Below, piece by piece: positions 17,123-25,522 of a DNA stretch of 64,000 bases (positions within the stretch are counted from its first letter, which is position 1; each line of letters begins with the position of its first letter). Origin of the DNA: Bacteroidia bacterium 43-41 (lineage in GTDB: Bacteria; Bacteroidota; Bacteroidia; Bacteroidales; Dysgonomonadaceae); contig MKTD01000031.1 of the NCBI GenBank assembly GCA_001898165.1, positions 1-64,000 on the forward strand, given 5' to 3'. The notes beneath the pieces are model-generated. The model saw nothing but the letters and a program-made list of their open reading frames with translations. It was not told the DNA's origin and did not search any database. The position numbers were made by a program, and so were the translations under genes.

Positions 17123-19909
17123 ATGAAAACAAGAAACTTACTTTTAACAATCATTTTTTTATCAGCCGTTTTCCCACTGTTTTCTCAGGAACAAGGGGCT
17201 ATATATCCTACGGAATTAACCACCGAATACCTCGTTGATCCGACAGGATTGGATGTGCGGCAACCGCGGTTTAGCTGGAAGCTGGCCGCTGCAAATCCGG
17301 AAGATTTTGGCAAGGCGCAGAGTGCATATCGTATTTTGGTGAGCTCTACAAAACGGGATCTCGATGAGAATAAGGGCAATTTATGGGATACGGGATGGAT
17401 CTCCTCTGATGAGATGCAACTCATTGAGTACAAAGGGAAAGAGTTGGAGTCCGACCAAGGTTGCTTTTGGAAAGTATCGGTAAAGGACGAAAAGGGCAAC
17501 CCGTCAAAATTCAGCGGGACAGCATCCTTCACTACCGGTCTGTTTGATGATGCGGAATGGACAGCAAAATGGATCGGCACCGCCGAAATATATGACCCTT
17601 CAAAAGGTTCCAATAAAATCTACGATCCGTGGTTCAGAAAATCTTTCGATTTAAAGCAGAAACCCTCCAAGGCGACCCTGTTTATTGCTTCGGTTGGTTA
17701 TCACGAAGTGTATGTGAACGGTCAAAAAATTGGTGACCACGTATTGGCGCCGGCTGTGACCGACCACACGCAACGTGCCCGCTACATCGCCTACGACATT
17801 GCTCCGGAGTTAAAACAAGGCAAAAATGTCATCGCTTTGTGGTTGGGAACATCGTGGGCAATTTATGCGCCCTATGCCACCCCCGATAAACCCCGCACAC
17901 CTATCGTGACGGCTCAAACCGATATTTTCGGAAAAAATAACCAAAAGTTGGCAAGGATTGTTACCGATGAGTCGTGGAAAACGCATCCCAGCCCCAATAA
18001 ACTCATCGGAAACTGGGGATTCGGAGTTGGCGGATACGGCGGCGAGATCTGGGATGCCAACAAGGAGATTGGCAACTGGAACCAGGCAACATATAACGAT
18101 CAAACATGGGACAGGGCAACGGTTTACACCCCGGCGCTGAAACTGTCTGCCCAACGTGTGGAAACGAACGTATTGTTCGACGAAATCAGACCCGTTGAAA
18201 TCGAAAGCCGCCCCGATGGAACCTACCGGATAGACATGGGTGTGAATTTTGCGGGATGGACACAGATCGACGTCAACGGAAAACCCGGCGACACTGTCCG
18301 CTTCCAGTTTTCTGAACGCCAACAGGACGATATGACCTTTGGGTTACATAACTTATATGTCATCGGCCCTTCCGGGAAAGGGACTTTCAAAAACAGGTTT
18401 AATTATAGCTCCGGAAGATGGATTACCATTAAAGGCCTGAAATCGGCCCCGAAAAAGGAAGAGATAAAAGGATGGATGGTCCGCACCAATTTCGCGGATG
18501 TCGCTTCGTTTGAATGTTCCAATCCGTTGCAAAACTGGATTTACAACACCGTGAACTGGACCTTCGAGAACCTCTCTCTCGGCGGGTATATCGTTGACTG
18601 CCCGCAACGCGAACGGTTCGGCTACGGCGGTGATGCGCACGCTACATCCGAAACCGGAATGCTTAATTACCAGCTGGGTGCGTTCTACAACAAATGGCTC
18701 GAAGATTGGCGTGATGTACAGGGAACCGAGCCAATGGTCGGAAACATGAACGATCCCGACTGGGCCCATAAACAGGAGGGGAGCGGCAGAAAGCTCGGAG
18801 GAGGCATTTTGCCTCAAACGGCACCCACTTATCACGGCGGAGGCGGACCTGCATGGGGCGGGATTGTGGTTACCCTGCCCTGGTTTATGTACCAATATCA
18901 AGGTGATGTGCGCGTCCTCAAAGAAAATTTTGAGATGATAAAAGGTTGGCTCGCGTTCCTGGATACCCACGTAGAGAACAACCTGCTCCAACGATACGGC
19001 GGCCGATGGGATTTTCTGGGCGACTGGCTTTGGCCCGAGGCAACCGCACAAGGGATGAACAACTACTCCGACGAGAACCTGTTCTTCAACAATTGTTACT
19101 GGATTTATAACTTAAAAACGGGTGCAAAGGTGGCCGAAGTGATCGGAAAAACGGTTGAAGCCCAAAAGTGGAAACGTCAGGCGGAGATCTCAGGCAAGGC
19201 ACTCCACGACAAATATTTTCACGCCGATGATTACAATTACTCCGATAAAACCATGCGAAGCCTTTCCGCCGCGTTATACGGAGATATAATGCCTGCAGAA
19301 CTACGTCCGCGGGTGATTCAACGGCTCGAAGAAGAAATTCTCGTTAACCGCAAAGGCCATATCGATGTGGGAATTACCGGCGGCGCGATGCTTTTCAAGG
19401 TATTGCGCGAAGAAGGCCGCGACGACCTTATCTACTCCATGACATCGCAAACCACCTATCCCGGTTGGGGGCTGATGCGCGAAAACGGTGCCACCACCAT
19501 CTGGGAGATGTGGGAAAAAGATCTGCCCGGACATTCACTGTTGCACAGTTCCTACCTCTATCCCGGCGCATGGTACATCGATGGAGTGGCAGGCATCCGG
19601 AGGAGGGACGATTCGCCCGGATTCAGAAAGTTTGACATCCGCATTCCGAAATTTTCAGAAGAACAGATATCGTGGGCAAAAGCCGATTTTAACTCTCCTG
19701 CCGGGATGATACACTCGCATTGGAGGAGGGAAAACGGGAAAACAACACTTTCCGTAACCGTTCCACCCAATTGCGAGGCAACCGTTTATTTCCCCGATGA
19801 ATCCGGCAGGGAAATCCGTGAAAATTCCGGTTTTGCAAAACAGAAGGGCAAAAAAGAGGGTTACGTACTTTTTGAAATTCCTTCGGGAAAGTATATCTTT
19901 GAGAACTAA
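17123..19909 (+). CDS. GH78 alpha-L-rhamnosidase, secreted
   Basis: The start at ATG 17123 (MKTRNLLLTIIFLSAVFPLFSQ) gives a clean signal peptide and 928 residues; an upstream in-frame ATG at 17111 would add four residues. It has the full GH78 layout: Fn3-like N-terminus with DPTGLDVRQPRFSWKL, beta domain with YHEVYVNGQKIGDHVLAP, catalytic barrel and C-terminal sandwich. The active-site motif DCPQRERFGYGGD gives D492, E497 and D504, and E795 sits in TTIWEMW. It shares the GYGGD version with the first gene of the cluster, and both also have SLGGY/GLGGY before the motif, so these two are probably close paralogs. It follows the GH106 gene by 88 bp. Confidence 0.93.
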   Translation: MKTRNLLLTIIFLSAVFPLFSQEQGAIYPTELTTEYLVDPTGLDVRQPRFSWKLAAANPEDFGKAQSAYRILVSSTKRDLDENKGNLWDTGWISSDEMQLIEYKGKELESDQGCFWKVSVKDEKGNPSKFSGTASFTTGLFDDAEWTAKWIGTAEIYDPSKGSNKIYDPWFRKSFDLKQKPSKATLFIASVGYHEVYVNGQKIGDHVLAPAVTDHTQRARYIAYDIAPELKQGKNVIALWLGTSWAIYAPYATPDKPRTPIVTAQTDIFGKNNQKLARIVTDESWKTHPSPNKLIGNWGFGVGGYGGEIWDANKEIGNWNQATYNDQTWDRATVYTPALKLSAQRVETNVLFDEIRPVEIESRPDGTYRIDMGVNFAGWTQIDVNGKPGDTVRFQFSERQQDDMTFGLHNLYVIGPSGKGTFKNRFNYSSGRWITIKGLKSAPKKEEIKGWMVRTNFADVASFECSNPLQNWIYNTVNWTFENLSLGGYIVDCPQRERFGYGGDAHATSETGMLNYQLGAFYNKWLEDWRDVQGTEPMVGNMNDPDWAHKQEGSGRKLGGGILPQTAPTYHGGGGPAWGGIVVTLPWFMYQYQGDVRVLKENFEMIKGWLAFLDTHVENNLLQRYGGRWDFLGDWLWPEATAQGMNNYSDENLFFNNCYWIYNLKTGAKVAEVIGKTVEAQKWKRQAEISGKALHDKYFHADDYNYSDKTMRSLSAALYGDIMPAELRPRVIQRLEEEILVNRKGHIDVGITGGAMLFKVLREEGRDDLIYSMTSQTTYPGWGLMRENGATTIWEMWEKDLPGHSLLHSSYLYPGAWYIDGVAGIRRRDDSPGFRKFDIRIPKFSEEQISWAKADFNSPAGMIHSHWRRENGKTTLSVTVPPNCEATVYFPDESGREIRENSGFAKQKGKKEGYVLFEIPSGKYIFEN

Positions 19910-19935
19910 TTATATATATAAAACTAATTTTTCAT

Positions 19936-22662
19936 ATGAGACACACCATTTTATTCATCACCGTTTTACTTTCCGTTCTGTTGATCGGATGTAAAGAAGG
20001 GGAGCTGAACATAGCCTCCCTGAAAGTTGAAATGCAGGAAAATCCGGAAGGATTGGGCACGTTGACCCCACGGTTTTCGTGGCAGATTACCTCCGTGTCT
20101 CCCGATCTTATTCAGCAATCGTATCAGATTCAGGTTGCTCAGTCGGAAAATGATCTGAAAAAGGGAGAAAATCTTTTATGGGATTCGGGAATCGTCAGCA
20201 GCGACGAGTCGGTGCTCATTCCCTACCGGGGCCAACCCCTCTCGTCGAGAGGCAAATACTATTGGCGCGTAAAAGTTGACACCAGTCAAGGTAGCGGCAA
20301 TTGGAGCAAAATCAATCATTGGTCGATGGCGCTATTGAACGATTCAGAGTGGCAGGCAAAATGGATTGGCGAGGACTCCCTTTCCAATCCCAACGAAACG
20401 GATAAGGAGAACACCCGATTGGCCGCGCGCTATTTGAGAAAACCTTTCGATGCGAAAAACAGTAAAATCAACCGTGCCATCCTTTACATTGCAGGGCTCG
20501 GTGCACACGAGGCTTACCTGAACGGGAAGCGGGTTTCGGAAGATATCTTTTCTCCGACGGTTTCGTGGTTTCCCAACAGGGTTTATTACAATACGTATGA
20601 CGTAACCCCGCTCCTGCAGAAAAACGAAAACCTGCTGGCCGTTAAACTGGGTAACGGCAGGTATTTTGGAATGAGGGGATCACCCGACCAGATGTTCGGG
20701 TTACCCCGCTTACTGGCTCAATTAGAAATAGAATATTCCGATGGAAGTATGGAGGTGATACCGAGTGATGAATCCTGGAAAGTCACCTCAAAAGGACCGA
20801 TCATCGCCAACAATGAGTTCGACGGAGAAGAATACGATGCCCGGCTCGAACTGACCGGATGGGAAACATCCATCTACGATGATACCGCATGGCAACAAGC
20901 GGATATAATGCCCGCTCCCGGAGGCAAACTCACCCCTCAACCCAACCCCAACATCCGGGTGATGGAAGAGATAAAACCGGTGAAGATCTCCAGACTTGCC
21001 GATGGTAAATTTATCCTCGACATGGGCCAGAACATGGTTGGATGGCTGAAGATAAACAGTTTGAACGGAAAAAAGGATCAACCCGTAACGATGCGTTTTG
21101 CTGAAATATTGAATCCGGACAGCACCCTTTATCTCGCAAACATTCGCTCCGCGAAGGTAACGGATATTTATACTCCCGCCAAAGACGGGGTGTTTACCTG
21201 GGAGCCTTCGTTTGTCTATCACGGTTTCCGTTTTGTTGAGGTATCGGGATTGGATGAACAACCCGAACTATCCAGCTTTACCGGAAAAGTGGTTTACGAC
21301 AGAATGGAAACTACCGGACAGTTCGAGACCTCCAACAGCATCATCAATCAAACGTTTAAAAATGCCTACTGGGGAATTCGCGGAAACTACCGCGGGATGC
21401 CCACCGACTGCCCGCAGCGCGATGAACGTCAAGGCTGGCTGGGTGACCGGGCAACCGGATGCTTCGGCGAAGCTTTTATTTTCAACAACGCCTTGCTGTA
21501 CGGCAAATGGACGCAGGACATAGAGGATTCTCAAAATCCAGAAGGAAGTATCTCAGTAGTTTCGCCCCGTTACTGGACCATTTACAACGACGATGTAACG
21601 TGGCCGGCAGCTTATTTTTATGCAGCGAAGATGCTTTACCATCAATACGGCGATACGGAACCCATCAGAAAGCATTATCCGTCCATGAAACGATACCTGG
21701 AACATATTCAGCAGGTATCCATGCAAGATTTCATCCTTACAAAAGACACCTACGGCGATTGGTGTATGCCCCCCGAAAAACAGGAATTGATCCACTCGCA
21801 GGATCCTTCGCGTAAGACTGCCGGAGCTGTTTTAAGTACTACCATGTATTATAGCCTGCTCAACCTGATGATTGAATTTGCACAATTAACCGGGAACCAG
21901 CAGGACATTCAGGGGTTTAAAGAGCTGGCAAGCCGCATAAAAGAGGCTTACAATACAAAATTCTTCAACGCCGATTCTGCAAAATACGACAATAACACGG
22001 TAACGGCAAACATCCTTTCTCTCCGGCTGGGTTTAGTTCCCGAGGGACAGGAACAGAAAGTGTTTGAAAACATCGTTAAGAAAACGGAAGTTGATTTTAA
22101 CGGGCACGTCAGCACCGGGGTACTCGGAATACAGCAACTGATGCGTGGGCTCACACAGTATGGGAACGTTGATCTGGCCTATAAAATTGCGACAAACGAT
22201 ACCTACCCGAGTTGGGGGTACATGATTAAAAAAGGAGCCACTACCATTTGGGAGCTTTGGAACGGAGATACGGCCGATCCGGCAATGAACTCCGCCAATC
22301 ATGTGATGTTGCTCGGCGACCTTGTCATTTGGTATTACGAAGATTTGGCCGGAATTAAAAACCACCCCGGAAGTGTGGCTTATAAAAAACTATGGATGGA
22401 ACCCATGTTTCCCGAAGGACTTTCGCACGTAAAGGCATCTTATAAATCGGTTTACGGAGAGATCAAAAGCGAATGGACAAAAGAAGACGGCCTGTTCAGC
22501 TGGAACATCACTATTCCGGGCAATACTTCCGCAACAGTAAAATTACCGAAAGGCCTGAATATCGTGAAACCCGATCAAAAAGGAGTCCGGAACTTCAAGG
22601 AAACCGATTCGGGAATTGAAATAGAATTAGGATCCGGCAACTATGTACTATCCGGCCAATAA
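19936..22662 (+). CDS. GH78 alpha-L-rhamnosidase, lipoprotein
   Basis: This 908-residue enzyme has a lipoprotein signal ending LLIGC. Domains follow the GH78 order, with Fn3-like N-terminus (NPEGLGTLTPRFSWQI), beta domain (AHEAYLNGKRVSEDIFSP), jelly-roll, catalytic barrel and C-terminal sandwich (SVYGEIKSEW). The active-site motif is DCPQRDERQGWLGD, the longer version with one extra residue found in Streptomyces avermitilis Rha78A; the acid is E497 and flanking acids are D491 and D504, with E773 in TTIWELW as the base. It is the last gene of the cluster and is followed by an inverted-repeat element rather than an obvious terminator. It represents a GH78 subgroup different from the other five. 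Confidence 0.93.
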   Translation: MRHTILFITVLLSVLLIGCKEGELNIASLKVEMQENPEGLGTLTPRFSWQITSVSPDLIQQSYQIQVAQSENDLKKGENLLWDSGIVSSDESVLIPYRGQPLSSRGKYYWRVKVDTSQGSGNWSKINHWSMALLNDSEWQAKWIGEDSLSNPNETDKENTRLAARYLRKPFDAKNSKINRAILYIAGLGAHEAYLNGKRVSEDIFSPTVSWFPNRVYYNTYDVTPLLQKNENLLAVKLGNGRYFGMRGSPDQMFGLPRLLAQLEIEYSDGSMEVIPSDESWKVTSKGPIIANNEFDGEEYDARLELTGWETSIYDDTAWQQADIMPAPGGKLTPQPNPNIRVMEEIKPVKISRLADGKFILDMGQNMVGWLKINSLNGKKDQPVTMRFAEILNPDSTLYLANIRSAKVTDIYTPAKDGVFTWEPSFVYHGFRFVEVSGLDEQPELSSFTGKVVYDRMETTGQFETSNSIINQTFKNAYWGIRGNYRGMPTDCPQRDERQGWLGDRATGCFGEAFIFNNALLYGKWTQDIEDSQNPEGSISVVSPRYWTIYNDDVTWPAAYFYAAKMLYHQYGDTEPIRKHYPSMKRYLEHIQQVSMQDFILTKDTYGDWCMPPEKQELIHSQDPSRKTAGAVLSTTMYYSLLNLMIEFAQLTGNQQDIQGFKELASRIKEAYNTKFFNADSAKYDNNTVTANILSLRLGLVPEGQEQKVFENIVKKTEVDFNGHVSTGVLGIQQLMRGLTQYGNVDLAYKIATNDTYPSWGYMIKKGATTIWELWNGDTADPAMNSANHVMLLGDLVIWYYEDLAGIKNHPGSVAYKKLWMEPMFPEGLSHVKASYKSVYGEIKSEWTKEDGLFSWNITIPGNTSATVKLPKGLNIVKPDQKGVRNFKETDSGIEIELGSGNYVLSGQ

Positions 22663-22673
22663 CTAATAAATTA

Positions 22674-22786
22674 AGAAACTGTTTTGAATTTTCGTTTCAC
22701 ATCGCATAGCGGGGCTCGAAAAAGGGCAAAAAACAGTATAAAAGAGAGAAGTGCAACTATTATTCGTAAAATTCAAAACAGTTTCT
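22674..22786. repeat. 113-bp inverted-repeat element
   Basis: The ends are a perfect 19-bp inverted repeat, AGAAACTGTTTTGAATTTT at 22674-22692 and its complement at 22768-22786. The interior matches the right-hand part of the 366-bp element at 1351-1716 (for example CGAAAAAGGGCA and AAAAGAGAGAA). It carries no coding capacity. Together the two copies bracket the glycosidase cluster. Confidence 0.8.
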
Positions 22787-22842
22787 AAGATTGAACAAAT
22801 CGTTATTAATGGAATAAACCGACTTTTATGTAAATATTTTCT

Positions 22843-22850
22843 TACTTTTG
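22843..22850 (+). promoter_or_regulatory. -7 box for the DUF3316 gene
   Basis: TACTTTTG fits TAnnTTTG, 25 bases before the ATG at 22876. This position argues against the TTG at 22855 as a start. Confidence 0.55.
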
Positions 22851-22875
22851 TAATTTGAATATCGAAATCATAAGG

Positions 22876-23721
22876 ATGAAAAATTTACCCGCTGAAATTA
22901 AAATAACAGTCTCTTTATTTTTAACGATTTGTTCAATTTCTCTTTATGCGCAGGAAAGTGTGCTAAAATCCACCAACCAGGCTACGCTTCTTGGGATGGG
23001 CAAAGCTTTTCTGACCGACACCTACTTATCCCCTTTAGAATACAGCGGGTTAACCATGTCGTTATTGCACGACCGCATCAGCCCTACCAAACATTTCGAC
23101 GAAAAACTACTGCTGCAGCAGCAGTTCCAAATACAGCTGGCGTTTGCTAAAAATCCGTCTGCCTCCGCATCGGAATATTTCGGCGAAATTTCCTACAACG
23201 TGAACGGGCTTTATCCTTTTTTCAAAAATGAAAAGTTCAGCTTTCTCGGCGGTGGCGGATTGGATGCGTCGCTGGGTGGTATTTACAACGTGCGAAACTC
23301 CAACAACCCGGGTTCACTGAAAACTTCCGTGAATCTTGACCTGTCGGCAATGGCTAGTTACAACTGGCGGGGGGCCACTTTTCGCTGGCAAGTGACCACA
23401 CCGTTTCTGGGACTGTTCTTCTCTCCCGCGTACGGACAATCCTATTACGAGATTTTCTCTCTGGGCAACGGAAAAGGCACGGTAAGGTTTGCATCGTTCC
23501 AGAACCAGCTGGCGCTGCGAAACTATTTCACCGTTGACATTCCCCTCAACAACCTGACCATCCGTACCGGATACCTGTGTGATTTTTACAGAACAGACGT
23601 AAGCGACATTACCACAAAAATTGTTTCGCATCAATTTATGGTCGGGTTGGCCGTCGAATCGCTTAACTTTGGCGGATCTAAGGCAAGAAACAGCAAACAG
23701 ATAAAAAGCAGTTATTATTGA
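22876..23721 (+). CDS. DUF3316 family protein, exported
   Basis: This 281-residue protein starts at ATG 22876, after AAGG, with a signal peptide MKNLPAEIKITVSLFLTICSISLYAQ. The mature part is rich in alternating hydrophobic strands and aromatic residues (YFGEISYNVNGLYPFFKNEKFSFLGGGGLDASLGG), as expected for an outer-membrane-associated beta-barrel. The architecture matches DUF3316, a Bacteroidota family of unknown function. It has its own promoter box and is followed after 9 bp by a MalY/PatB-type lyase gene; the pairing may reflect simple cotranscription. Confidence 0.75.
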   Translation: MKNLPAEIKITVSLFLTICSISLYAQESVLKSTNQATLLGMGKAFLTDTYLSPLEYSGLTMSLLHDRISPTKHFDEKLLLQQQFQIQLAFAKNPSASASEYFGEISYNVNGLYPFFKNEKFSFLGGGGLDASLGGIYNVRNSNNPGSLKTSVNLDLSAMASYNWRGATFRWQVTTPFLGLFFSPAYGQSYYEIFSLGNGKGTVRFASFQNQLALRNYFTVDIPLNNLTIRTGYLCDFYRTDVSDITTKIVSHQFMVGLAVESLNFGGSKARNSKQIKSSYY

Positions 23722-23730
23722 ATTTAAAAT

Positions 23731-24903
23731 ATGAAATATAATTTCGACGAAATCATCGACCGGTCAAAATCGCACAGCGTAAAGTTGAACAGGCTAAAAG
23801 CGGTTTTCGGGCGCGATGACCTCATCCCCCTCTGGGTTGCCGATATGGATTTCTTATCGCCTCCGGCAATTACCGAAGCGCTGATGGAAAGAACCAGACA
23901 CGGTATTTTCGGATATACGATTTCTTACGAAGAATATTACTTGTCCATCATCAACTGGCTCAGGAACAGGCACAATTATCAGGTTTACCGAAACGAAATA
24001 ACTTTCGTTCCGGGTGTGGTGAAAGGCTTTGCCTTCGCTATCGATACGTTTACCCAAAAAAACGACAAGATAATCATTCAGCCACCGGTTTACCATCCGT
24101 TTAGAATTGTCCCTGAAGCGCTCAACAGGCAGGTTATAAACAATCCTTTAATTTTGGAAGACGGAAGATACCGCATCGATTTCGAAGGATTGCAACATAT
24201 CATTGCCGAAAACGATTGCAAGATGCTTATCTTCTGCAGCCCTCACAATCCTGTGGGAAGAGTTTGGAGTGAAGATGAACTGAAGCAACTGGCAGAAATT
24301 TGTTACGACAACAATATCCTGGTTATCTCCGATGAAATTCATTCCGATTTGATCTTGCCGGGGTTCAGGCATATGCCTTTTGCCACTGTCTCGGAAAAAG
24401 CAAAAGAGAACAGCATCACACTGATGGCGCCGAGTAAAACGTTCAACATTGCCGGGATCGTCAGCTCTTTTGCTATCATCCACAACGGGGAGTTAAGGGA
24501 CCGGTATATGAACTACCTGGCCCCACGCGAACTCGACCAGGCAACTATTTACGCGCTGGCGGCTACCGAAGCGGCTTATAATTACGGTGCAGACTGGCTG
24601 GACGAGGCGCTGGCATATATTCAGAAAAATATCGATTTCGTAAAAGATTACCTGAAAGGGAACATTCCGCAAATCAAGGTAATAAACTCCGAAGCGACCT
24701 TTCTCGTTTGGTTAGACTGCAGGGCGTTGAATCTCACGCAGAAGGAATTGGTCCACCTGTTTGTCAACAAAGCGAAACTGGCGCTGAACGACGGCGCTAT
24801 TTTCGGCAGGGAAGGCGAAGGATTTATGCGGATGAACGTGGGTACCCCCCTTTCGAACATCGAGAAAGCGCTCAATAGTCTGAAAAAAGCAATAGACGAC
24901 TAA
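23731..24903 (+). CDS. MalY/PatB-family PLP-dependent C-S lyase or aminotransferase
   Basis: This 390-residue cytoplasmic enzyme belongs to the fold-type I PLP family of MalY/PatB (cystathionine beta-lyase-like). Visible motifs include the N-terminal LIPLWVADMDF, HNPVGRVWS, the aspartate region ISDEIHSDLILPG and the PLP lysine K236 in APSKTFNIAG. Members cleave the C-S bond of cystathionine or cysteine, giving pyruvate, ammonia and a thiol. The length is normal for the family. It is close behind the DUF3316 gene and 40 bp ahead of slyD. Other class I/II aminotransferase activities cannot be excluded. Confidence 0.88.
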   Translation: MKYNFDEIIDRSKSHSVKLNRLKAVFGRDDLIPLWVADMDFLSPPAITEALMERTRHGIFGYTISYEEYYLSIINWLRNRHNYQVYRNEITFVPGVVKGFAFAIDTFTQKNDKIIIQPPVYHPFRIVPEALNRQVINNPLILEDGRYRIDFEGLQHIIAENDCKMLIFCSPHNPVGRVWSEDELKQLAEICYDNNILVISDEIHSDLILPGFRHMPFATVSEKAKENSITLMAPSKTFNIAGIVSSFAIIHNGELRDRYMNYLAPRELDQATIYALAATEAAYNYGADWLDEALAYIQKNIDFVKDYLKGNIPQIKVINSEATFLVWLDCRALNLTQKELVHLFVNKAKLALNDGAIFGREGEGFMRMNVGTPLSNIEKALNSLKKAIDD

Positions 24904-24943
24904 AAATTCAACACAACTCTCAATCATATAAAAAACAAAATCA

Positions 24944-25516
24944 ATGAAAATCTCTGACAGCAAATATGTAACCCTGACATACGATCTCAACGTAGGTGAA
25001 GGCGATGAACGTGAACTCATGGAGCAAGCAACTACCGAGAAGCCGCTCGAATTTATCTTCGGGACAAACTCGATGCTGAAAGCATTCGAAGACAATATTT
25101 ACGGGCTTTCGGAAGGCGATAAATTTAAATTTACACTGAACCCCGAAGAAGCTTATGGCGAATTTGACGAATCAAGAATCATCGATCTCCCTAAAAATAT
25201 TTTCGAAGTTAACGGAAAGATCGACAATGAAATGCTTTTCGAAGGCAATACATTGCCCATGATGGATTCCGAAGGAAACCGGCTGACGGGATCGGTGGTC
25301 TCCATTACCGACGACACGGTAACCATGGACTTCAATCATCCGCTGGCAGGCGAGACCATGCATTTTGAAGGGACCGTGCAGGACGTTCGTGATGCCTCAC
25401 CCGCAGAAATAGCGGCTCTATTCTCCGGCGACGGATGCGGTTGCAGCGGATGCGAAAGCGAAGACGAACCCGGCGGATGCGGCTCCGGCGGATGTGGCGG
25501 CGGTTGTAGCTGTTAG
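24944..25516 (+). CDS. slyD: SlyD-like FKBP peptidyl-prolyl isomerase with Cys-rich tail
   Basis: This 190-residue protein has an FKBP domain split by an insert-in-flap chaperone domain, as in SlyD: N-terminal YVTLTYDLNVGEGDERELME, NPEEAYGEFDE, insert at about 70-130, and return to FKBP strands with DFNHPLAGETMHFEGTV. It assists folding at prolyl bonds in the cytoplasm. The last 26 residues contain seven cysteines separated by glycines (CGCSGCE, GGCGSGGCGGGCSC), a plausible metal-binding tail like the His/Cys tail of E. coli SlyD, here without histidine. It ends 6 bp before the antiporter gene, suggesting an operon. Confidence 0.9.
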   Translation: MKISDSKYVTLTYDLNVGEGDERELMEQATTEKPLEFIFGTNSMLKAFEDNIYGLSEGDKFKFTLNPEEAYGEFDESRIIDLPKNIFEVNGKIDNEMLFEGNTLPMMDSEGNRLTGSVVSITDDTVTMDFNHPLAGETMHFEGTVQDVRDASPAEIAALFSGDGCGCSGCESEDEPGGCGSGGCGGGCSC

Positions 25517-25522
25517 TTTTCC

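Noticed and set aside
18353-19051. 232-codon antisense frame inside a GH78 gene
   Set aside because: Shadow frame over conserved GH78 catalytic sequence; no recognisable family.
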